64,000 bases of DNA, from NCBI GenBank assembly GCA_964517605.1, contig CAZFCE010000020.1, positions 1 to 64,000 of the forward strand, given 5' to 3'. Position 1 is the first letter of the stretch; each line of letters opens with the position of its first letter. This document shows, piece by piece, positions 23,367 to 32,414 of the stretch. The translations under genes and the position numbers were made by a program. Under the pieces are notes generated by a model that did no database searches, was not told the DNA's origin, and saw only the letters and a program-made list of their open reading frames with translations. Source of the DNA: J095 sp964517605 (GTDB taxonomy: Bacteria > Chloroflexota > Anaerolineae > 4572-78 > J111).

Positions 23367-24929
23367 TTGACTGAACAGCAAGACAATCAAACCCCTCACG
23401 CCTTTTTGGCGCGAGTGGCCGCGCTGTTGCGGGTTGATCCACACGTGCTGGCAGCAAGTTGGAAGAACATTCGTAACAACCGGCACAAAATAGTTCAGGT
23501 TTCTACCTGGCGCGACATGGTCAGGGAAATGCCCAAACGGGTTGTTGCCAGCGCCATTTTGGCTGTTGCGCTGATTGTGGCGGCAATTTGGGGGCATAGT
23601 TTCCTCACCGCCACGCAAAGCCGGGTGGCTAAAATTGTGTTGCCTCTTAAAAATACGCTTAAAGCAGCGGCGGACACCGCCCGACCACACCCCACCGATA
23701 CGCCCATCAGCCTGATTTCCGCTGCCGGTCACTCCGGCCTGGCGCTGGCCGAAACCACTCCCACGGTTGCGCCAACTCCCGTATTTGTGTTCCACACGGT
23801 TGCCGCCGGCGAATCGCTCATTGCGATTGCCGCCAAATACAACGTCACCACCGAGGCGCTGCTGGTGGCCAACAACATCCGCAACCCCTCGCAACTGGCC
23901 GAGGGCCAACACCTGCTGATCCCGCCCAAAGATGGCCTGTCGAGCCAAAAAATAATGACCCACGACGTAAAAGAAGGCGATACCTTGCTGAGTATTGCCA
24001 GTAAATACGGCTCCAGCGTTAAAAACATTATGGCGGCCAACCCCAGCCTGTCCGAACCGTTGCCGGTGGGCGCGGCGGTAGCAGTGCCGATTGTGTTTTT
24101 GGATGACAACCTGGCGCTTAACCCCAACGCCGGGGCCGAAACCAAATATTACACGGTGCAATCGGGGGATACGCCGCTGGCTATTGCCGCCCAGTACAAC
24201 ATTCCGGTAGAGATTTTGCTCTCAAGCAACAATATTGCCGATGCCACCCGCCTGCAAGTGGGGCAAACCCTGCTCATTCCGCCTCACGCCGGCGTTACTC
24301 TGGATTTTCCGGTGATTTTGTACGAACTCGCCGCCGGCGATACCCTGGTAGGGATTGCCTCGCGGTTTGGCTCCAGCGTAAAAGATATTCTGGCCATCAA
24401 CCCGGAGCTAAACCCCGCCGATTTAAAGCCCGGCCAGATGGTGGCCATCCCGGTTATTTTCATTCCCAAAAAGGAAGTGCCGCCGCCTACCAAAGCCACG
24501 CCGGTGCCCGTTCCGCCGCCGCCGATTAACCGCTCACTCACCGAGCAGATGGTGAACGCCATCAACGCCGAACGCGCCGCCAAAGGGTTGCCGCCCTACA
24601 AATTTGCAATGGATATGGCTGCCGTTGCCCTGGGGCACGCTCAGGATATGGTGGTGCGTGATTTTGTGGCGCACGTTAACCCGGACGGCAAAGGACCAAA
24701 AGATCGCCTGGCCGACCACAGCATTGTCAATATTCTGCGGATGGGTGAAAATATCCAGGTTAACTCAAAACCGGCGGACCAAACCGTGGCCGAAGCCATT
24801 AATTGGTTTATGCACAGCCCGCCGCACCGCGCCGGCATCCTCAATAAATATTACACTCAAATAGGGGTAGCCGCCGTGCAAAACCCCGCCGGCTGGTATT
24901 ATTTTGTAATTGTGTTTGCCGAACGGTAG
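23367..24929 (+). CDS. Four-LysM, CAP/SCP-domain cell-surface protein
   Basis: 520 residues from a TTG with AGAGG upstream. Cytoplasmic N-terminus of about 60 residues, one transmembrane segment (about 63-83), then four LysM modules (about 138-185, 192-240, 255-302, 310-358) in which YxVxxGDTLxxIA cores alternate between two subtypes. A Pro-rich linker (about 370-390) leads to a C-terminal CAP domain (about 395-520) with NAERAAKGLPP, HAQDMV and HRAGILN. LysM binds peptidoglycan; bacterial CAP domains are common on surfaces but their activity is unclear. First of three probably co-transcribed wall genes. Confidence 0.9.
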   Translation: MTEQQDNQTPHAFLARVAALLRVDPHVLAASWKNIRNNRHKIVQVSTWRDMVREMPKRVVASAILAVALIVAAIWGHSFLTATQSRVAKIVLPLKNTLKAAADTARPHPTDTPISLISAAGHSGLALAETTPTVAPTPVFVFHTVAAGESLIAIAAKYNVTTEALLVANNIRNPSQLAEGQHLLIPPKDGLSSQKIMTHDVKEGDTLLSIASKYGSSVKNIMAANPSLSEPLPVGAAVAVPIVFLDDNLALNPNAGAETKYYTVQSGDTPLAIAAQYNIPVEILLSSNNIADATRLQVGQTLLIPPHAGVTLDFPVILYELAAGDTLVGIASRFGSSVKDILAINPELNPADLKPGQMVAIPVIFIPKKEVPPPTKATPVPVPPPPINRSLTEQMVNAINAERAAKGLPPYKFAMDMAAVALGHAQDMVVRDFVAHVNPDGKGPKDRLADHSIVNILRMGENIQVNSKPADQTVAEAINWFMHSPPHRAGILNKYYTQIGVAAVQNPAGWYYFVIVFAER

Positions 24930-24968
24930 GGTTGGCGTGACTACCCGGAACAGGTAAATACCCGTTTA

Positions 24969-25754
24969 ATGCCTGCAAAACAATTAACCCTGTGGCTAAG
25001 AGTTATTATTTCTGGCGGCCTGTTGCTGTTAACGCTACTAATTGCGCCCTATCTTTACGCCCAACAAAGCGATGGCGCTAACCCGCCGCGCAACCACGCC
25101 GGAAATCCGGCGGTAGAGCCGCCAGCGCAACCGCCCGCCCCGCCGCCTTTTGGCCTGCCCTTTGCCCAACCGCCCGGCCTGGATACCTGGCTGCTGGGCC
25201 AGGCTTACGGCAACACCACCGGCGCTTTTGCCCAACGCGATATTTTTTACAGCGCCGGGCAAGGGCTTCATTTTGGGCTGGATTTCAGCGCCCCGTGCGG
25301 CACTCCGGTGGTAGCCATTGGCGATGGCCTTGTGAGCGAAGTGGACAGCCGTCACGGTTCGTGGCCGCACAACCTGACCATTGACCACCCCAACGGTTAC
25401 AGCTCGTTTTACGGCCACCTGCTAGAAAAAATTTCGCTCAAGCCGGGCCAGCCGGTAAAACAGGGCGATGTGATTGCCCTCAGCGGCGATTCGTTTGGTA
25501 CGTGCCACTCCGCGCCCCACCTGCATCTGGAAATTCGCAACAATTACCACAATCGAGCCTACAACCCGGTTTTGCTCATCAACGCCGATTGGGACAGCCT
25601 GGCGCTGGTGGGCAGCTTTAATCGCGGCTTTGAGCGCGACCTAAACAACCCGCGCCGCTGGCAAACCCTGCAAGATCAACCCGATGTTGCTTTTGGCGGG
25701 GCCATGCTCAATAACTACAGCCGCCCCTGGCCGCCCGACGAAGGGGGCCGTTGA
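24969..25754 (+). CDS. Secreted M23-family peptidase
   Basis: 261 residues. Signal peptide (about 1-32), Pro/Ala-rich linker, then the M23 domain with the zinc ligands of the HxxxD motif in HFGLDFSAPCG and the HLHLEI motif near residue 187; YGHL is also intact. It should be an active peptidoglycan endopeptidase. It lies downstream of the LysM-CAP protein and shares a base with the next start. Confidence 0.9.
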   Translation: MPAKQLTLWLRVIISGGLLLLTLLIAPYLYAQQSDGANPPRNHAGNPAVEPPAQPPAPPPFGLPFAQPPGLDTWLLGQAYGNTTGAFAQRDIFYSAGQGLHFGLDFSAPCGTPVVAIGDGLVSEVDSRHGSWPHNLTIDHPNGYSSFYGHLLEKISLKPGQPVKQGDVIALSGDSFGTCHSAPHLHLEIRNNYHNRAYNPVLLINADWDSLALVGSFNRGFERDLNNPRRWQTLQDQPDVAFGGAMLNNYSRPWPPDEGGR

Positions 25755-26800
25755 TGAAATTTTACCTTACGGCGCTGGCGTTGCTGCTGGCGGGCTGGGT
25801 TGTGGCGGCTGGCGCGGCGGCGCTGGCCGCTATTCCGCCTGCTCTCGTTGCCACTCCGGCTTTAATCCAGGTAACGCAGGGCGGATGTTGCGTGCAACCC
25901 GCCTTCTCGCCGGATAGCCGGCAGGTGTTGTTTATTGATAAACCTGCCAACCAATCCCCGGTGGGCGTGTACGGAATCAGCCTGGATGATGCCTTGCCGG
26001 CCCAGCCGCAACTGGTCAATGCAACGGTTGGGTTTTACAGCCCAGATCGCGCCATTGTGGGCGTTCCGGCTGGCGATTCAATCAAGTTTACCAACCAAAC
26101 CACCGGCCAAAGCTGGCTGGTGAACACCGGCGGCCATCGCCCTGATTTTTCGCCGGATGGCCGCCAACTGGTGTGGGTAGCCACCGACCGCGAAGGCCCC
26201 TACGACCAGCGCCGCAGTGATGTTTGGCTGGCCAACCTGGATGGCAGCCACGCCCAAAAGTTGCTCACGTTGTACGGCGGCGGCTTTTCGGGCTGGTATC
26301 CCGATGGCCGGCGGATTTTGCTGGTTGGCCTGGAGAACATCGGCGACGAAGAGCAAAAGCTCATCAGCTACCGGCTTGATACCGGGCAGCAACTTCGACT
26401 GGCCCGTCACAAACGCATTCGCGGTGTTGAAATATCGCCGGGAGGCAGTTGGGTGGTTTATTACGTGGATTTTGCCGCCGATGACGCTCCGGCAGACCGG
26501 GGCATATGGGCGGTTAGCGGCGACGGCGTTACCCGCCAAAAGTTGGCCGCGCCCGGTTTTGGCGCGTACCGCTGGCGCAACGATGCGACGCTGTTGTTGC
26601 TGCCAATGCGGGCCACGGCCACAGACAGCATGCAGCTTTGGGCCATTGAGGTGGCTCAAAACCGGGCCGCGCCGCTCACCAATCCGGCTACGCTGCCCTT
26701 CTCCGTTTCTAATGGCGATTGGGACGTTGCGCTCAATGGCCGCGCCGTGGTTTTTGTGAGCAGCGCCGACCACAACATTTGGTTAATTAACCTGCCGTAA
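25754..26800 (+). CDS. Secreted TolB-like beta-propeller protein
   Basis: 348 residues from the ATG at 25754. Signal peptide (1-24), then PD40/WD40-like blades: AFSPDSRQVLF, DFSPDGRQLVW, GWYPDGRRILL, EISPGGSWVVY. Its start overlaps the M23 stop by one base, so it is co-translated with the wall hydrolase. Possibly a binding partner or regulator at the wall. No enzymatic motif is seen. Confidence 0.75.
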   Translation: MKFYLTALALLLAGWVVAAGAAALAAIPPALVATPALIQVTQGGCCVQPAFSPDSRQVLFIDKPANQSPVGVYGISLDDALPAQPQLVNATVGFYSPDRAIVGVPAGDSIKFTNQTTGQSWLVNTGGHRPDFSPDGRQLVWVATDREGPYDQRRSDVWLANLDGSHAQKLLTLYGGGFSGWYPDGRRILLVGLENIGDEEQKLISYRLDTGQQLRLARHKRIRGVEISPGGSWVVYYVDFAADDAPADRGIWAVSGDGVTRQKLAAPGFGAYRWRNDATLLLLPMRATATDSMQLWAIEVAQNRAAPLTNPATLPFSVSNGDWDVALNGRAVVFVSSADHNIWLINLP

Positions 26801-26934
26801 CCGGCTAATTAGCGGTGGGTTGTAATATAATCGTAACCCAAATTTTGGTATCCCTTTGATATAATGAATTGGGAAAAAATGAACACACGCCAAAAATTTG
26901 GGTACTATTTAATTGTGTTCAAGGAGATTGTATA

Positions 26935-27324
26935 TTGAAGCAGCCAGACGCCCTGATTATTGAAGATGATCCCCATTTAGCCAACATTTTTTCCAAAGCG
27001 TTGCAGGCCGCCGGCTTTGAAACCGAGATAGTGCCCGACGGCGCTGCCGCACTGACCAAACTGGCTGGCGCTCAACCCGATATGGTTGTTTTAGATTTGC
27101 ATCTGCCCAATGTTTCGGGCAAAGATATTTTGCTAACCATTAAAAGCGACCATCGCCTGGCGCAGACAAAAGTAATTCTGGTTACAGCCGATGCCCTTTT
27201 GGCCGAAAATTTGCGCGCCCATTCTGATTTGATCCTGATTAAACCTATCGGTTTTCACCAACTCCGCGACCAGGCCAAACGGTTGGTGTCTTCGGCGGCG
27301 TCGGCCTCCGTGCCCGTAAAATAA
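26935..27324 (+). CDS. Stand-alone response-regulator receiver protein
   Basis: 129 residues from a TTG start at 26935, chosen because AAGGAG lies eight bases upstream and a TATAAT at 26860-26865 places the transcript start after the upstream ATG at 26869. Receiver motifs: acidic pair IEDD, phospho-acceptor VVLDLHLP, VTAD and KPIG. No output domain. Probably receives phosphate from the kinase encoded next. Confidence 0.85.
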   Translation: MKQPDALIIEDDPHLANIFSKALQAAGFETEIVPDGAAALTKLAGAQPDMVVLDLHLPNVSGKDILLTIKSDHRLAQTKVILVTADALLAENLRAHSDLILIKPIGFHQLRDQAKRLVSSAASASVPVK

Positions 27325-27376
27325 TTTAAAGGCCGGTTCAAATCCCCGGTTTCAGTGAATAAGGATTAGCAGTTTT

Positions 27377-28960
27377 ATGAGTAATCAATCCGTTCCAGCG
27401 ATTGACGAACCGCTCTCCGCAGAAAGGCCATGCTCCGAAAGCATGGTTGAAGAGGCGCTCTGGACAACCGCCCGCCGTTTTCAGGCGTTGATTGAGCATT
27501 CCAGCGATATTGTGCTGATTTTGGATGTTAACGGCATTTTGCGCTATTCCAGCCCGTCAACCACCACCCTGCTGGGGTACAGTTCAGAAAAGCTGGTGGG
27601 CAAAAATATGCTGGAAATTATTCATCCCGCCGATAATAAAACGGTGCTGGCGGCCTTTAGAAAAAGCCTGAAACAATCTAACGCCGAGTTGCTGGAATTT
27701 GAATACCGGGTGCGGCACAACAACGGCTCGTGGCTAACCATGGCCGCCACCGTTAAAAATCTGCTGGATAACCCCACCGTGGCCGGTTTTTTGGTAAACT
27801 GCCATGATATTACCAAACGCAAACAGGCTGAAAAAGCACTGCGCGAAAGCGAAACCTTGTTTCGGCAGGTGGTGTCATCCATCACCGACCATATTTATAT
27901 GACGATTGTCACCGCCGATGACCAGCACATTAACCACTACGTATCCCCCAACATCGAGGAACTCACCGGCTATCCCCGTGACAACTTTAAAAATGACCGC
28001 GATTTTTGGCCCAACCAGGTTATTCACCCGGATGACCGGACGGCAGCGCTGGCCCAATCGCAACGGTTGGATCAGGGCGAAGCCAGCGAAATGGAATACC
28101 GCCTGGTTCGCGCCGATGGCTCGGTGGTGTGGGTGCGCGATAGTGGCCGCGTAGAAGTGCAGCCATCCCATAAAATTATTTACGGCATTGTGAGCGATAT
28201 TACCAACCGCCGGCGGCTGGAAGAGCAGCTTCGCCAGGCGCATCGGCTGGAATCGGTGGGGCGGTTGGCGGGCGGCATTTCGCACGATTTTAACAACCTG
28301 CTCACGGTGATTATTGGCAACAGCGAGTTGCTTTTAGATTGCCTGCCCTCGGATTCGCCGCATTACAGCGATGTGCAGCACATTAACCGGGCGGCGGCGC
28401 GGGCGGCCACGCTCACCCGGCAGTTGCTCACCTTTAGCCGCAATTTAATGGTGCAACCCAAATTGCTCAACCTCAACCAGACCATCGAGGATGTGAGCCA
28501 CGTGATTTACCGGCTGGTGGGCGAGAAAATTCAGCTTGTAACCCGGCTGGAACAAAATTTGTGGTGCGTTAAAGCCGATCCGGGACAAATGGAGCAGGTT
28601 ATCATCAACCTGGTGGCCAACGCCACCGAAGCTATGCCCACCGGCGGCACATTAACCCTGGAAACCAGCAATGTGCAAATTGATGACACCTCGGCCCGCC
28701 AATACGTGGATCTGAAACCCGGCCCCTACATCCGCCTGCTGGTGAGCGATACCGGCCACAGCATGGACGAAGATACCCGTAGCCGTATTTTTGAGCCGTT
28801 TTTTACCACCAAAGAGCAGGGGCAAGGGTTGGGTTTGGGGTTGGCCACCGTGCATGGCATTGTTAACCAGAGCAACGGCCATATTTGGGTAGAAAGCCAA
28901 CCCCACCAGGGCACCACCTTTTTTGTTTACCTGCCGCCGCAGCGCGAGTCTTGTAGATGA
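27377..28960 (+). CDS. PAS-PAS sensor histidine kinase (NtrB-like)
   Basis: 527 residues, soluble. Two PAS/PAC domains (about 30-155 and 160-280), a dimerisation/phospho-acceptor helix with ISHDFNNLLTVI, and HATPase with NLVANATEAMP, FEPFFTTK and GLGLGLATV. The usual DTGxGM ATP-lid box reads DTGHSM, with the second Gly replaced, which may weaken nucleotide binding. It follows the receiver gene closely; the stop overlaps the next gene by four bases. Confidence 0.85.
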   Translation: MSNQSVPAIDEPLSAERPCSESMVEEALWTTARRFQALIEHSSDIVLILDVNGILRYSSPSTTTLLGYSSEKLVGKNMLEIIHPADNKTVLAAFRKSLKQSNAELLEFEYRVRHNNGSWLTMAATVKNLLDNPTVAGFLVNCHDITKRKQAEKALRESETLFRQVVSSITDHIYMTIVTADDQHINHYVSPNIEELTGYPRDNFKNDRDFWPNQVIHPDDRTAALAQSQRLDQGEASEMEYRLVRADGSVVWVRDSGRVEVQPSHKIIYGIVSDITNRRRLEEQLRQAHRLESVGRLAGGISHDFNNLLTVIIGNSELLLDCLPSDSPHYSDVQHINRAAARAATLTRQLLTFSRNLMVQPKLLNLNQTIEDVSHVIYRLVGEKIQLVTRLEQNLWCVKADPGQMEQVIINLVANATEAMPTGGTLTLETSNVQIDDTSARQYVDLKPGPYIRLLVSDTGHSMDEDTRSRIFEPFFTTKEQGQGLGLGLATVHGIVNQSNGHIWVESQPHQGTTFFVYLPPQRESCR

Positions 28961-29565
28961 GCGCGCGCTACCCCATTCCGGCGGGTGAAGCCACGGTAGA
29001 ACTGGTTATCAAAAATTCGCGGTTTATTGGCCGGGCTGCCTACACCCCCACCGTTAATCACGCCAAAGCCTTTATCGAGCAGGTGAAAAGCGAATATCCC
29101 AACTACACCCACGCCGTGTACGCCTTTGCCGTAGGCTACGGCGCAACCGTAACCCACGGCATGAGCGATGCCGGCGAACCGAGCGGCACCGCCGGGCGAC
29201 CGGCGCTGGCGGTGGTAAAGGGCAGTAACCTGGGCGATGTGGCCGTGGTTATTATTCGGTATTTTGGCGGCACCAAATTGGGTACCGGCGGGCTGGTCAA
29301 AGCCTACACCGAAACCGCTCAACTGGCGCTGGCCGAATTGCCCGTTACCGAAAAAGTTGAGCGAACCACGGTGCTGGTAGCCATCAATTATTCCTGGTAC
29401 GAGCAGGTAAAGCGCCTGGTAGAAGCCCACCACGGCCAGATTGACGACGAAGACTTTACCACCGAAATAACGCTTACCCTCACTTTTATTGTGGATGATT
29501 TGCCGCCGTTTGCCGCCGGCCTGCTGGAATTAACCGGCGGGCAGGTGGCGGTGGTGCCGGTTTAA
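28957..29565 (+). CDS. YigZ/IMPACT-family protein
   Basis: 202 residues. The N-terminal UPF0029 domain carries the family signature: FIGRAAYTPTV, HAVYAFAVG, MSDAGEPSGTAGRP, VVIIRYFGGTKLGTGGL. A C-terminal DUF1949-type ferredoxin-like domain follows. Bacterial YigZ binds nucleic acid and its precise role is unsettled; the eukaryotic relative regulates Gcn2. It overlaps the kinase gene by four bases. Confidence 0.9.
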   Translation: MSARYPIPAGEATVELVIKNSRFIGRAAYTPTVNHAKAFIEQVKSEYPNYTHAVYAFAVGYGATVTHGMSDAGEPSGTAGRPALAVVKGSNLGDVAVVIIRYFGGTKLGTGGLVKAYTETAQLALAELPVTEKVERTTVLVAINYSWYEQVKRLVEAHHGQIDDEDFTTEITLTLTFIVDDLPPFAAGLLELTGGQVAVVPV

Positions 29566-31059
29566 TCAATCGGTTTGAAGAAACAGCTCTTTCAGCGCCG
29601 GTTTGACCACCTTGCCCAGCGCGTTGCGCGGCAAAGCGGCTAAAATTGCAACCTGCCGGGGAATTTTGTACGGAGCCAGCCGCTCGCCGGCCCAACCGCG
29701 CAATTCGGCGGCGGTTAGCTGGCGGCAATCCGGGTTGAGCACCAGCCCGGCGCATACGCGCTCGCCCCACTCCGGGTCGTCCACGCCCACCACGGCGCAA
29801 TCCTCAATGGCCGGGTGCAGCCGCAGCGTTTCCTCTATTTCCAAAGCCGAAACCTTGTACCCACCGGTTTTGATAATATCCACCGAGTTTCGGCCCAAAA
29901 TCCGGTAAACGCCGTTATCCACCACCGCCGTATCGCCGGTGCAAAACCAGTCAGCCTGAAACGCGGCGGCGGTGGCCTGGGGGCGCTGCCAGTATTCCAA
30001 AAATACGCTCGGCCCCTGCACCTGAATTTCGCCCGGCGTGTTTTCGGTGGTGATGGGGTGGCCCTGGTCATCCACTAACCGGATGCCCACGCCCGGCAGC
30101 GGCGCGCCCACATAGCCGGGCCGGCGCTCGCCGTGCAGCGGGTTTGAAAGCGCCATGCCAATCTCGGTCATGCCGTATCGTTCCAGCAGGGTATGGCCGC
30201 TGATGCTGCGCCATTTTTCCAGCACGCTCACTGGCAGCGCCGCCGACCCCGATACCATCAGCCGCAATTTACGGCAGGCCGCCGACATTTGGGCCTGTTG
30301 TTCGGGCGGGGCGGCATCCCAGGCGGCAATCAACCGGGCGTAAATGGTTGGCACCGCCATAAACAGGGTTAAATCCGTGTGGATAAACCGCTGCCACACG
30401 GCATCGGCCTCAAACCGGGGCAGGATGTCGCAGGTTGCGCCGGCCCACAACGCGCAGGTGAGCGCGTTGATAATGCCGTGCACGTGATGTAGCGGCAGCG
30501 TGTGCAATATCCGGTCGCGTTTTGTCCAGCCCCAGGCCGAAACCAGCGTGGTAACTTGCGCCTGAATGTTGCGGTGGGTGGTAACTGCGCCTTTGGGTTT
30601 GCCGGTGGTGCCGCTGGTATAAACAATCATGGCCCGCTGGTGAGGCAAAATGGCGGGCAACTCGGCGGGCGGCGCGTTGAAAAGCTGCGGAGTGAGCAAA
30701 AATCGGGCGGAATGGGCCACGGCCTGGAATTTTGGCTCAAATTCGGGCTGAATTATCACGATTGTCGCGCCGGCATCGGCAATGACGTATTCAAGCTCCG
30801 GGGCCGGGTGCGATACCGCCAGCGGCACCGCAATCCCGCCCGCCAGCCAGATGCCCCACTGCACGGCCACGTGGGTAAATCCCGGCGAAACTAAAAAGGC
30901 CACCCGCGCCTCGTTGAGGCTGGTTGCGCCAGCCAGCAGCGTGGTTGCTACCTGGCCGGCGCTGGCTAACAGTTGCCGGTAGGTAAAAACGCCTTCCGGG
31001 GCAATGATGGCCGTTTGATCGGCGTAATGTTGGGCGCGGGTAAACAGTTTTAGGGTCAT
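29566..31059 (-). CDS. AMP-forming acyl-CoA synthetase, malonyl-CoA synthetase (MatB/ACSF3)-like
   Basis: 497 residues. P-loop YTSGTTGKPKGAV, A5 motif RYGMTEIGMALSNPL, A7/A8 FCTGDTAVV and GRNSVDIIKTGGYKVSALEIE, and the catalytic Lys near the end (PRNALGKVVK). The GMALSNP and IIKTGGYKVSALE variants are typical of malonyl-CoA synthetases, so malonate or methylmalonate activation is the best guess. Other acids are possible. Single gene, AGGTGAT before the ATG. Confidence 0.8.
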   Translation of the reverse strand: MTLKLFTRAQHYADQTAIIAPEGVFTYRQLLASAGQVATTLLAGATSLNEARVAFLVSPGFTHVAVQWGIWLAGGIAVPLAVSHPAPELEYVIADAGATIVIIQPEFEPKFQAVAHSARFLLTPQLFNAPPAELPAILPHQRAMIVYTSGTTGKPKGAVTTHRNIQAQVTTLVSAWGWTKRDRILHTLPLHHVHGIINALTCALWAGATCDILPRFEADAVWQRFIHTDLTLFMAVPTIYARLIAAWDAAPPEQQAQMSAACRKLRLMVSGSAALPVSVLEKWRSISGHTLLERYGMTEIGMALSNPLHGERRPGYVGAPLPGVGIRLVDDQGHPITTENTPGEIQVQGPSVFLEYWQRPQATAAAFQADWFCTGDTAVVDNGVYRILGRNSVDIIKTGGYKVSALEIEETLRLHPAIEDCAVVGVDDPEWGERVCAGLVLNPDCRQLTAAELRGWAGERLAPYKIPRQVAILAALPRNALGKVVKPALKELFLQTD

Positions 31060-31167
31060 GGGGTATCACCTGATATTTATAAAATCTGCTTCAGAAAAAA
31101 GCGTAATGTTGGCAGGATGGTGGGGAATTTGGTACAATCTTCCCAAATTAATTTTAGGAGTTGAACC

Positions 31168-31371
31168 ATGAGCGACGAAAAGATTGTAGTGCGCATCAAA
31201 CAACGTGACCGAACCATGGTTTTTCCCGTTAATGAACGAGACAAACTGCGCGATTTGCTCAAGGACCGCATCTGGTGGGATCGCCGTAGTAACCGTTGGG
31301 CTGGCCGGGGCGATGTGGATGAGTTAAAGGACATTCTGGAAGAGGCCGGTTATGAGGTAAAGCTTACCTGA
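31168..31371 (+). CDS. Small conserved-looking protein of unknown function
   Basis: 67 residues with AGGAG upstream and a strong terminator downstream. Alternating strand (KIVVRIKQRDRTMVF), a helix (ERDKLRDLLKDR), a WWDRRSNRW motif and a second helix. Its compact alpha/beta pattern with many charged and aromatic residues suggests a nucleic-acid or protein-binding domain. No family recognised. Confidence 0.6.
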   Translation: MSDEKIVVRIKQRDRTMVFPVNERDKLRDLLKDRIWWDRRSNRWAGRGDVDELKDILEEAGYEVKLT

Positions 31372-31415
31372 TTGCCGCGTCCATCTTTATTGAGAACGGT
31401 TGGGTTGTTTTAACT

Positions 31416-31446
31416 AAAAAAGCCGGGGGTTAGCCCGGCTTTTTTT
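31416..31446. terminator. Bidirectional terminator
   Basis: AAAAAAGCCGGG, GGTTAG loop, CCCGGCTTTTTT, shared by the 67-residue gene and the convergent bL25 gene. Confidence 0.9.
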
Positions 31447-31461
31447 ACGGTGTAAAAATTA

Positions 31462-32103
31462 TTATTCTTCGGTGTTTTTAGCTTCGGTGATGACTTCCGG
31501 CTCGGCAAAGGCGGCGTCAACTTCATCCAACGCGGCCAAATCTTCGGCTTTGCGCGGCGCTTCAACCTTGGCCACCATCGATTCCGGATCGGAGAGGATG
31601 GTGATGGTTGCCGGCACCTGCAAATCGGCTACGCTAATGGAATCGCTGAATTTTACCAGCCCGGAAACATTCACGTCAATCGCGGCGACCAGGTCGCTGG
31701 GCAGGCATTCCACTTCAACCATATCCAAGCCGTGGGTGAGCACGCCGCCGGCATCAACGGCGGGCGCGTGGCCTACCAGGTGCAGCGGTACCTGAGCGTG
31801 AACTTTTTCGGCCATGTTGACCGTGTAAAAATCCACATGCAGATATTCCCGTTTAATAACATCACGCTGAATATCGCGGGCCAGGGTCATTACCGGTTTG
31901 TTACCGGCAACTTGCAGCGCCACAAGTTGGTGCGTTCCGGCGACCGCCAAAACTTTTTCCAGTTCGCGGGCCTGAATTTGCAGCAACTGCGCCTCTTTGC
32001 CCTGTCCGTACATAATAGCCGGTACATAACCCTGCAACCGCAGGCTTTTGGCGTGTCCTTTTCCTAGCTGGCGTAATTCGGCCTTAAGTTCTAATGCTTC
32101 CAT
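31462..32103 (-). CDS. rplY: Ribosomal protein bL25, long (CTC/TL5) form
   Basis: 213 residues from the ATG at 32103 with AAGGAG (spacing 11). The N-terminal 5S-rRNA-binding domain (ELKAELRQLGKGHAKSLRLQG, then VPAIMYG) is followed by the C-terminal CTC domain (VDFYTVNMAEKVHAQVPLHLVG, GGVLTHGLDMVEVECLP) and a short acidic tail. It binds 5S rRNA in the large subunit. Its leader contains a possible attenuator stem. Confidence 0.95.
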   Translation of the reverse strand: MEALELKAELRQLGKGHAKSLRLQGYVPAIMYGQGKEAQLLQIQARELEKVLAVAGTHQLVALQVAGNKPVMTLARDIQRDVIKREYLHVDFYTVNMAEKVHAQVPLHLVGHAPAVDAGGVLTHGLDMVEVECLPSDLVAAIDVNVSGLVKFSDSISVADLQVPATITILSDPESMVAKVEAPRKAEDLAALDEVDAAFAEPEVITEAKNTEE

Positions 32104-32141
32104 AAGTAGTAACAGCTCCTTAATTTTATCGGGCAAATAAA

Positions 32142-32161
32142 AATCGCCCCAACAGGCGATT
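32142..32161 (-). terminator. Terminator-like stem in the rplY leader
   Basis: On the minus strand AATCGCC, six-base loop, GGCGATT followed by TTTATTT, between the predicted transcript start (about 32177) and the rplY ATG. The 7-bp stem with U-rich tail could attenuate transcription. Confidence 0.4.
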
Positions 32162-32183
32162 ATCTTATCCAATCAACTGTGCA

Positions 32184-32212
32184 ATTTTAACGGCAAACCG
32201 AACTTTCGTCAA
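32184..32212 (-). promoter_or_regulatory. rplY promoter
   Basis: TTGACG (32212-32207), 17 bases, TAAAAT (32189-32184) on the minus strand. Confidence 0.75.
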
Positions 32213-32245
32213 ATTTAAATTAGGGGTCATAACGCAAATTGGGTT

Positions 32246-32274
32246 TTGACAAAATGCCCACAACCCGCTACATT
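32246..32274 (+). promoter_or_regulatory. Promoter of the DsbA-like gene
   Basis: TTGACA, 17 bases, TACATT, about 140 bases upstream of the ATG at 32415. Confidence 0.6.
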
Positions 32275-32414
32275 CCTGTAGATTTATTCGGTGTGAACCC
32301 TTGCTACATTTTACCCAAAAACGCTCTAATATTTGCGCCAATTAGGGTAGGGCTACTTGACTGAGAGCGTGTATTTTATTAAACTTGCAACATTACCAAA
32401 CTGTAAGGAATTAT

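Larger units (their letters stand above)
32104..32414. other. Divergent regulatory region of rplY and the DsbA-like gene
   Basis: About 310 bases without a gene. It holds the leftward rplY promoter (32184-32212), a stem in the rplY leader (32142-32161) and the rightward promoter of the DsbA-like gene (32246-32274). Confidence 0.7.

Noticed and set aside
23295..24161. 288-codon minus-strand frame
   Set aside because: Antisense shadow of the LysM-CAP gene, whose four LysM modules fix the real frame.
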